Shown here in pieces: positions 1-7,527 of a stretch of 20,985 nt of DNA. Location of the stretch: NCBI GenBank assembly GCA_964058845.1, contig CAXKVR010000546.1:1-20985 (forward strand), written 5' to 3'. The stretch is from Carex sylvatica. Lineage: Eukaryota > Streptophyta > Magnoliopsida > Poales > Cyperaceae. The notes beneath the pieces were generated by a model, which searched no databases, was not told the DNA's origin, and saw only the letters and a list, made by a program, of their open reading frames with translations. The position numbers were made by a program, and so were the translations under genes. The stretch's first letter is position 1. The number at the start of each line of letters is the position of its first letter.

Positions 1-914
1 AGAAAAATTAAATGTTTTTCTTTAAAATTTTGCTCATACATTTCGTCTTTTATTTTCAGTTATAAATTTCATATATGTATTTTGCATAATATTACAATAT
101 ATATACATAAAATTATCAAGTCACATCTTTATAATTCTTAAATAAATAAAATTTGTAACTTATATATAAAGATTATTCGTGTGAAAATTTGTATATTTAT
201 TCAGCCAAGTACAAATCTATTTATTTATTTCTTTACACGAGTTATTTTATTTTATTTTTAAATTCTCATTCTAATTATATAGTTTCATAATTTATTTATA
301 TCTCAAAAAATTTAGTTTATATTTTAAATTGATAATATATTTTCTAAACTTTAATTTATTTTTAATAGGTTAAATAAAATATAAATAAAAAATATCTTAA
401 ATCAATTACTTTAAAATAATAAAATATAAATAAAAAATTTCTTAAATCAATTACTTTAAAAATAATTATGAATTTTTTTTCCTTTTTCTGTTTTTTTTTT
501 CTTTGTAAACCAATAAATTATAAATCAAAATTCATTTAAACTAAAATTCATGATTTCTTATTTCATATATATATTTTTTAGTTCATTTACGTTTAAATTT
601 AAAAATAGTTATATCAATTTTAATTACTTATGTAATTATATCTTTCCTATAAAAATAAATAATACATATATAAAAAACGAAATAAGAAAATCAAAAGATA
701 AAAATTTTATTTATTGCGAATTAAAGTTATAAATGTTCAATTTTTGAAAGCAAAAAACTAATTGAGATAAATGAAGGAAAAATAACATTGAAGTAAAGAA
801 AATTACAACTAGCAACTGATAGCTTGCGTTTGAAAGTAAAAATAATACAATGTCGAGATAATCCTAATCGAAATCAGAGTTTCACTTCTTCTTTCATTTT
901 CTCTTTTGCCTGCT
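1..914. other. AT-rich intergenic DNA, no gene seen
   Basis: Very AT-rich sequence with homopolymer and TA-rich runs. Open frames here are short and of low complexity (for example a 60-codon frame at 550-732 rich in I, N, F and Y) and resemble no protein I know. The only clear structure is a 45-bp tandem duplication at 373-462. Confidence 0.7.
373..462. repeat. 45-bp tandem duplication
   Basis: Two adjacent copies (373-417 and 418-462) of an AT-rich unit containing ATCAATTACTTTAAAA. They differ at about one position. Confidence 0.8.
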
Positions 915-1271
915 TCACTTAGACTTATCTAAGGTGCAGGGTGGGCATATAAAATACTTGAACCTTATATCCTCCCTTGTGCCTGCCGGGTTGGCGCTAA
1001 TGCAGGAAGAGTGGAAAGTTTGCAAATATTTCGCGCAACAAAACATCTTGCTCCTCTTCCCATATTGGTGACAGAGATTGTAAAAATTCACCTTTTCTTT
1101 GTTTGTACGTTGTTGGGACTTTTCATAAAGGTTCTCGGGGTTCTCTTCTTTCATAAGTTTCTCGAGATCTCTTGAGTGGAAGTAGGGGAGGGCTCGTGTA
1201 CGAGATTCCGTTGAGGGCTCTGCAATTGGGCTGAGGGCTCGCGTACGAGATTCCGCTATGTTGGCACTCAT
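915..1271 (-). pseudogene. Degenerate PHD-finger-like ORF
   Basis: A 118-codon open frame. The C-terminal half has the spacing of a PHD zinc finger (C4HC3): C-H-Q-Y, eight residues, C-A-K-Y, four residues, H-S-S-C, nineteen residues, C-P-P-C. The second and fourth cysteines are tyrosines. In the cross-brace PHD fold one belongs to each zinc site, so neither site should bind zinc normally. The frame stops seven residues after the last cysteine. The N-terminal part contains a 15-residue period with ESRTRAL twice, from a 45-bp-spaced repeat in the DNA. No exon partner is visible nearby. I read it as a decayed gene fragment. A short living PHD-like protein is possible but less likely. The family call rests on spacing alone. 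Confidence 0.45.
1188..1255. repeat. 23-bp direct repeat pair, 45-bp spacing
   Basis: GAGGGCTCGTGTACGAGATT at 1188 recurs with one change at 1233. Both copies end in CCG (1188-1210 and 1233-1255). A partial third GAGGGCTC lies between them. The repeat encodes the doubled ESRTRAL of the overlapping ORF. Confidence 0.85.
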
Positions 1272-1442
1272 TCTTAATAGAATAAATTCGGTTAGAATTA
1301 ATTAATGAATAAACTAATGAATATAAATTCGATTAGAATTAATAATGTTAATAGGTTCGTTTGCATAAATCTGAATTATTCTTTAAAATGAATATTTATA
1401 TTAGTAATTCTTCTTTAAAATGAAATTTTTTTTTTTTTGAAA

Positions 1443-1563
1443 AATCCAGGGCCATTCCAATACATCACCAAAATAATTTCAGTACAGACTCTTTTGCACG
1501 TGCATCTCTTGGGTCGGTCTTCTGATACCAACTGTTTTGGTGATGTACTAGAATTGCCATGGA
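1443..1563. repeat. 31-bp inverted repeat around a copia-like primer-binding site
   Basis: Arms 1443-1473 and 1533-1563 are inverted copies matching at about 27 of 31 positions. Between them, read on the minus strand, is TTGGTATCAGAAG at about 1519-1531. This is close to the initiator-Met tRNA primer-binding site TGGTATCAGAGC of plant Copia retrotransposons, two bases after a CA as at an LTR end. No gag or pol sequence is visible, so this would be only a relic. Confidence 0.45.
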
Positions 1564-1657
1564 TTCTCTTTGCCGAGTAGACATCGTAGACTGTCTTGAG
1601 CTGTTTATGTTGCCCTCCAAATCTACAAGGGTATGTTTAGTTAGTTTGAGAATAAGC

Positions 1658-2392
1658 TATGTAAAAATAATTCTAACCTATTTTTTTAATCTATTAAAAA
1701 TAAATCTAACATATTCAAAATAAATATAATTACTTCACATATTTTAAAAAAAAAATCTAACCTATTTTTTTAGCCTATTAAAAATAAATCTAATATTTTC
1801 AAAAATAAATCTAACATATTCAAAACAAATATAATTACTTCCCATATTCAAAAAAATAAATCTAACCTATTTTTTTAACCTATTAAAAATAAATCCGAAT
1901 TTAAAAAAATAAAATCTCACATATTCAAAACAAATCTAATTACTTCCCATATTCAAAAAAATAAATCTAACCTATCTTTTTAACATTTAAAAAATAAATC
2001 TAACATTTTCAAAAATTAAATCTAACCTATTCTAACATTTTTTAAAATAAATCCGAATTTCAAAAATAAAATATAACTTATTCAAAACAAATCAAATTAC
2101 TTCACATATTCACAAAAATAAATCTAACATTTTTTTTAACCTATTAAAAATAAATAATATTTTCAAAAATAAAATCTAACATATTCAAAACAAATCTAAT
2201 TACTTCACATATTCAAAAAAATAATTCTAACATATTTTTTAACCTAATAAAAATAAATCTAAATTTCAAAAATAAAATCTAACATATTCAAAACAAATCT
2301 AATTACTTCACATATTCAAAATAATAATTCTAACATATTTTTTTTAACCTATTAAAAATAAATCCAAATTTCAAAAATAAAATCTTAATAAT
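1658..2392. repeat. AT-rich satellite, 103-105 bp period
   Basis: The marker TACTTC recurs at 1731, 1836, 1941, 2098, 2201 and 2304. That gives spacings of 105, 105, 157, 103 and 103, so there are about six to seven units, one extended by about half a unit. Each unit alternates CATATTCAAAA-type and CTATTTTTTTAACC-type halves, which suggests an older period near 52 bp. No coding capacity. A 19-bp piece (AAAATCTTAATAATTAAAC) near 2379 is repeated at 2433. Confidence 0.9.
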
Positions 2393-2830
2393 TAAACTAT
2401 GATAGGGTTTATTTTCAAAATAGTGAGAAGTTAAAATCTTAATAATTAAACGCTTTAGGTAATTACTAGCAAGTAGGCCAGATGTCAACACGTTGCTGAG
2501 GGAACCATTACAAATAACAAATTTGATTCATAAAATATATTTTTCACATAGATTGAACTAGCTAAAGGACAAAAAAAATCATGACATGACCGAGATATAT
2601 AATTATAGTAATTATCACTGATCGGATAAGCCATTTGTTTATCAATTTAGTTACGGATTTTAAATAAGAGGCTGGATCATTTGACAATCTTAACAATATA
2701 TTTTCATATTTGCAAATAAATTAAAATTAAAATTTATAGATATGGTATTAGACATATATATAGTCTAACAATCAAATTTTATAAAATAGAAATATTATTT
2801 GATGATGAATTAAAGATCATTAATTACTTA
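2393..2830. other. Unique AT-rich spacer
   Basis: No ORF, RNA gene or element termini recognised between the satellite and the 138-bp duplication. Confidence 0.6.
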
Positions 2831-3106
2831 GAAAATATTATGACAAAATTTTAAAAGAAAGAATTATATTTCTAATCGCTGAATTTTTTTAACATTTTGA
2901 AAAATTTCTAGTTCAATCAAGTCCCCAGCTATTGAATTTAGTTTAATCTTCTCTTCTAATTACTGTTAGAAAATATTATGACAAAATTTTAAAAGAAAGA
3001 ATTATATTTCTAATCGCTGAATTTTTTTAACATTTTGAAAAATTTCTAGTTCAATCAAGTCCCCAGCTATTGAATTTAGTTTAATCTTCTCTTCTAATTA
3101 CTGTTA
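2831..3106. repeat. Perfect 138-bp tandem duplication
   Basis: Bases 2831-2968 and 2969-3106 are identical when compared base by base. The flank of copy 1 (TAATTACTTA) resembles the end of each copy (TAATTACTGTTA), which fits unequal exchange or slippage at microhomology. Perfect identity in AT-rich noncoding DNA means it is recent, or an assembly artefact. Confidence 0.95.
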
Positions 3107-3325
3107 TATCTTCTGTTAACTCCGCTGATTTGGCACAGCTACATGGACTCAAACTAATTTTTCATTATAAGAACATTTATGGGCTATTGTGTTATTTTAT
3201 AAGAACACTATATGTTCTTATAATAAAAATATGTGCATTCATCGGCATGTTTTAGGCCTAAAATACCTGCTCAGTTACATCAAGAGCTCTCAGAAGTGGC
3301 GCCAGAAATGGAAACACAAAAAATT

Positions 3326-3362
3326 ATGGGCCCATAAAAGCCCAGGAACGCAAAGATGGGCT
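3326..3362 (+). promoter_or_regulatory. Cluster of site II (TGGGCY) motifs
   Basis: ATGGGCCCAT (3326-3335), AGCCCA (3339-3344) and ATGGGCT (3356-3362) give four TGGGCY matches, counting both strands, in 37 bp. A telo-box-like AAGGGTTTT follows near 3483. This pairing is typical of promoters of plant translation and cell-growth genes. No convincing full gene lies downstream, so this may be an orphan promoter fragment. Confidence 0.35.
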
Positions 3363-3584
3363 GAATTTTAACTCCTGGAAAGCGTAGATACAATCTTTAT
3401 AATAATAATTATCAATAAAATATAGACGTACGGGTAACTAAGGTAAAAAATCAAAACCATTTAGAAATGTAAATTTATAAATAAGGGTTTTATACTCATT
3501 CCTCCAAGACAAAAGCTCGTGGCGAACTGGAGTATATGAAGAAGATGAAAAGAGCCTCCACAACAATTTGAAGAAATCCAAGAA

Positions 3585-3713
3585 ATGTCTCAAACTCCCA
3601 AGAAGATCACCAAGACAAAGGTGGCCCAATCCGAAATATGCAAACGTTGTAGTGATCGAGGACAACTCAATTGTAGAGCCATCAACCTTCGAAAAAACAA
3701 CCAAGTCAGATAA
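3585..3713 (+). CDS. Doubtful small ORF downstream of the site II cluster
   Basis: A 42-codon frame starting MSQTPKKITKTKVAQ and containing CKRCSDRGQLNC, basic overall. I do not recognise it. It sits about 220 bp after the site II/telo-box-like cluster, and a possible splice donor (CAA|GTCAGA) lies at its end, so it could be a first exon. No partner exon was found before the hAT-type element at 3890. Two other frames are also open here (3568-3750 plus, 3438-3737 minus), so the coding strand is uncertain. Low confidence. Confidence 0.2.
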   Translation: MSQTPKKITKTKVAQSEICKRCSDRGQLNCRAINLRKNNQVR

Positions 3714-3889
3714 ATGTTTGTATTTAAATATTTTCAATTGTCTTACATGAATTGTAGAACCAATTGATGGGAAAGATTAAGGGTAAAAACAACTGGAGTC
3801 AAACATCAGTCAGGCCTCTATGACAAGATGTAATCTCTGTGCTGATGACAGTACATCTGTACAGAGGTCGAGATTGTGATGTCTCCGAC

Positions 3890-4345
3890 TAGAGCTGCAA
3901 AAAAAATTCGTAGTTCGTGATTTGATTCGATTTTGATTTGAAAAAATTAGTAAAAAATTTAATTTAAAATAGTTCGAAATTAATTCAAGCTAAATTCAAA
4001 CTGAATTTGGTTCATTCGAAATAGGCTCGCAAATTATTTTAGTTTGAAATTCAAAGTAACGTGAACCGTTGATTTCTGCTGATGACTTCTATTAGTTGAT
4101 GACTTAAAAATTAAAATATAAGGCCGCCTAGCCATAAGTCATAACTCGTAAGACGTAACTCTTGCTCTCAGTTTTAAAACTCTAGACGACTTTCACCTCT
4201 CGCTTTCGGCGATTACGATTACTCTTTCTTGCTGTAAAAAAGTTCGTAAAAGATTCGAAATTGAGTTCGTAAAAAAATCGATTCGAAATTAATTCAAATC
4301 AAACTCAAACTAGAGTAAGTTCAATTCGATTCGTTTGCACCCCGA
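3890..4345. mobile_element. hAT-type MITE (non-autonomous), 456 bp
   Basis: The ends are TAGAGCTGCAAA on the left and, reverse-complemented, TCGGGGTGCAAA on the right. These resemble the TAGGGGTGCAAA termini of plant hAT elements. The flanks carry an 8-bp target duplication with one mismatch, TCTCCGAC (3882-3889) and TCTCCAAC (4346-4353), and 8 bp is the hAT hallmark. The inner arms are rich in TTCGAA/ATTCGA words and pair imperfectly. There is no transposase frame. The end decay suggests an old insertion. Confidence 0.75.
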
Positions 4346-4353
4346 TCTCCAAC

Positions 4354-5198
4354 TGATGCTCTCCTAAAAAGGCATGCAAGGAGACGGTTTTGCAGGAACA
4401 ATATGTATTGTTTTGTTTAGTTTTGTTTGATGTTGTTTTCACTAAGAACTCTATAATTAGTTGCTTGGTTTAAATGTTTCTTTTACCTATTGGATCAATT
4501 CTGCTGTAGTACTGCCTTATCCTCCTTACATTGAGTTTCTAGTTGTACACATCCTTTGTTTAATTAATGATGTTCTGGTTAATTACTGCTGTAATGTATA
4601 TCATTGTGCGGATGCACTGATATAAGTTAGAATGGGAGAACGAGTAAAGGGGAAACATAAGTTTTATATATAATACCCAATGTCTTATGAATTGTAAATT
4701 AATTTGATGGTAAAAATAAACATGGTGTTTTTGACACCAATACCTTTTTTATAGTAAGAAAGGGGTCCAGCCCCAAACTTGAATTTATTTTTTAAAAAAA
4801 TAAAAAAAGATATTTCACACAACACTTGTCTCAAATTTGTTTTCTTCCTTGAATTTGTAAGAGAATTACATAAATGCTTGTAACGAAACAAAATTAACTA
4901 GAAAATTTCTTTTGAAAAAAGTGAACCAAAATTTTGAAAATCAGAATTTAAGTACTAATTTAAAATACAGCATACTTATTTAGAAAGGACAAAATATACA
5001 CTAAACTAATTCTGCACTAAACTAATCAGTAAATTTTAAGTCCTTACTTGACCCGATCTATATACATTCCTACCTACCCAAATTAAACACTCAGCATTCT
5101 AGATAACAACATATAACAAGAAGCTAAATAAACAGATTCAAACTCACACAAACACAACTCCTCAAAAATGCAAAAACTAAAATCAACAACTTACAAGT
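4354..5198. other. Intergenic DNA, probably with decayed 3' UTR of the EF2 pseudogene
   Basis: No gene recognised. The stretch just left of 5199 lies downstream of the pseudogene stop and may be its old 3' UTR. It includes a doubled CACTAAACTAAT near 4999-5025. A minus-strand 68-codon frame (4685-4891) has no recognisable features. I saw no clear poly(A) tail or target duplication that would mark the EF2 copy as a processed pseudogene. Confidence 0.5.
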
Positions 5199-7245
5199 CT
5201 ATAGCTTATCTTCATATTCTAATAATATAGTAATCTGCTCCTTCAAACCCTTCCTCTTGCGGATCTCTGCAACAATAGCTGCTGGGCTCCGTTGGATCAG
5301 ACGTCAAAATATCCCAATGATCAAACAACAGCCGCGGGAAAGCCTAGCCAGATGTTGCAGCCCGCAAATCCTTATCAAATCCAAAAGACGTAAACACCGA
5401 TAGATACCCCTTGATATTGTAAAGTGGCGTACCCAACCTCTGAATCTCCTCAAACACATGCCCTCTTTTCTGATTCATCACACTGTAAATACCCCCAAGC
5501 GCACGATGGTGCCTGGATTTCAACCAGGTAGACTGGTTCGAAAAGATGGGGCTTAGCAGTGAGTTGGGCAGCGTACAAGACCCGACACACGGTTGGAATG
5601 ATCTGACCATCGCCACGGTGGATCGCGTCTGTGTGGAGCACCACATCACAGACCTCGAAGCAGATACCACGCATGTTCTCCTCATAAAGTGCACCATCTT
5701 TTGAGGCCCACTGGAAACCCGCCACGACCGAGTTCTTGATTTCATTAAGGTACTGTACTCCTTTGCACATGTCGACTACCATGTTGGGTCCTGTCGTCTC
5801 AGGCCCGAAGCACCAGATTTTCTTCACCAAATCCTTATCCCACCCAAACTCCTGAGAGAGAATCTTAGACCGAGTCTTAGGGTCATCACGGGGCCCGATA
5901 CGTCCTTCATCTATAGCCTCAGAAAGACCCTCCTCCAAGGGCCGAGCCTCCATATACAACCGATTGTGCTTGTTGGGTGACTTGCTCATTACAGTACGGC
6001 ATGATTTTTCTAGCACAGTCTCCCGAAATGAGACGAGAGGAGGAGACACGATGATCTCAGCACCACCCATGAAATCATTTTGAAGATCCTTGAGGCAGAT
6101 CTCAAGGTGGAGTTCACCAGCACCAGCAACAATGTGCTCACCTGATTCTTCGATTGTGCAAACAACCATTGGGTCTGATTTCGAGAGTCGTTTCAGACCC
6201 TCAACAAGTTTTGGCAGATCAGCCGGGTTCTTGCATGCCACAGCTTGGTGCACAACTGGGGAAACAGAGAACTTCATGGCACGAATGGGGCATGCATCGA
6301 TCTCCTTCTCATTTGTCAGAGTTGCATTTTTGGTGATGTATTGGTCAAGCCCAACCATTGCAACTGTGTTGCCACACGGCACATCTTCCACTGACTCTTG
6401 CTTCTTCTCCATCCAGATAACTGTCCTCTGTACGCTCTTGAGGTATAGATCCTTCTTCTGACCAGGGACAAAATTGGGTCCCATGATGCGAACCTTCATG
6501 CCAGTGGCAACTTTACCAGAAAAGACCCGGCCGAAAGCATAGAATCGGCCTTTGTCAGAGGCAGGAATCATCTTAGAGACATAAAGCATTAGAGGTCCCT
6601 CAGGGTCACAATTTCTGATTGCGTTAGCATAAACATCATCAAGTGGGCCCTCGTACAGGTTATCAACACGATATTTCTGTGCCTTCGCATGGGACGGGAG
6701 GTGGTATATAATCATCTCAAGTAAAGCACTGCTAGCGGGTAGCCAGGTTTGCAAGACCCGCTTCATCAATGCCTTGCCAATCAATTCTTTCTCATCAGAT
6801 TTCAAGGTCACTCCAAGCTTTTTAAGTATAGGCCAGAGATTATCCTTCTGATCATTGATGCATAAATTGATGATCTGCTTGATCGGCTCATAACATAACT
6901 GTACAAACCCACGCTTGCACGTAGCCGTACCAGTGTACCGGTTCGTCCACTTTTTGGTCGCCGGGTCAAAGAAATTCTCACCCCAGAGCCGCTCCATCAT
7001 CTTTGACCCATCGACCCCAAACTTTAGCGCATACATCTTGGCAAAATTGGTCAGAATGAAGGCCTAGCCCTGCAAACCGACAGAGAATGCCACTGTTCCC
7101 TTCTCAGGGTACACCTGCACATTCCCCAAAAGCGCATCCACGTAAGTCGCCATGAGCACGTTCACATTCTCTATAACACGGTTATAAATCTGGTACGCCT
7201 CCTCCCCATCAAGTTGAAGTTCTAAAAAGCACTCACCAGTCTACT
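5199..7245 (-). pseudogene. EF2: Elongation factor 2 pseudogene, 5'-truncated
   Basis: Intronless sequence closely matching plant translation elongation factor 2, the GTPase that moves tRNA and mRNA on the 80S ribosome (about 843 residues). Similarity starts near 7245 at the NKMD (G4) region, so the P-loop and switch regions are absent. It continues through domains II-V to a C-terminus like EIRKRKGLKEQ and EYEDKL, then a stop at 5199. Lesions: TAG replaces Trp at 7064-7066; a net frame change near 5501-5508, after EIQAP; TAG replaces Gln at 5344-5346, after RAATSG; and a small deletion shortly before EIRKRK (near 5275). Between the first two lies a 528-codon frame (5450-7036). The diphthamide-loop His is kept (AIHRGDGQ), but one Gly of the loop is Asp. 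It cannot make a working factor. Confidence 0.95.
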
Positions 7246-7279
7246 TTTTGAGGGTCGATCAATTCCAGCTCTACTTTTT
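7236..7279 (-). mobile_element. Micro-insertion with GACCCTC-A(n) end
   Basis: A direct repeat, CCAGTCTACTTTTT (7236-7249) and CCAGCTCTACTTTTT (7265-7279), flanks 15 bp. On the minus strand these 15 bp read AATTGATCGACCCTC and are followed by A's. The form fits an extremely 5'-truncated retroposon with a target duplication. It lies at the 5' breakpoint of the EF2 pseudogene. A similar unit lies at 13206-13261. Confidence 0.4.
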
Positions 7280-7452
7280 ATGTAGGCGGTTTGATATGAA
7301 AAAGAATTTTGTGTTTCCGCAACGTGGCACATCTTAAATTTAAAAATATGAAATGACATCTATCAAGAGGCAATTTTAAATGTAACTTAAACCGAAACAA
7401 TGTTCTTCAACTTAGAGAAATTTAGATTTAAAAAAACACCAAGTGTAAGCTA

Positions 7453-7527
7453 AATTGCCTGACCAAAGGTTTTTAAAAACACCAACGCTTTTTAAAAAAA
7501 AACATCTCAATTGCCTGACCAAAGGTT
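7453..7527. repeat. 19-bp duplication of the kinase 3' end
   Basis: AATTGCCTGACCAAAGGTT occurs at 7453-7471 and again at 7509-7527, where it encodes the last codons (L-W-S-G-N) of thymidylate kinase. The outer copy lies in the presumed 3' UTR. Confidence 0.85.

Noticed and set aside
3438..3737. 99-codon minus-strand frame
   Set aside because: No recognisable motif, and the opposite strand is also open; short composition-driven frame.
4685..4891. 68-codon minus-strand frame with a palindromic GGTGTTTTTGACACC
   Set aside because: No similarity recognised, AT-rich composition, and the palindrome is too short to define an element.
5344..5745. 133-codon minus-strand frame as a separate gene
   Set aside because: Its second half is the EF2 C-terminus after the frameshift and its first half is out-of-frame EF2; it is part of the pseudogene.
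6090..6461. 123-codon plus-strand frame inside the EF2 pseudogene
   Set aside because: Antisense shadow of conserved EF2 sequence with no family resemblance.
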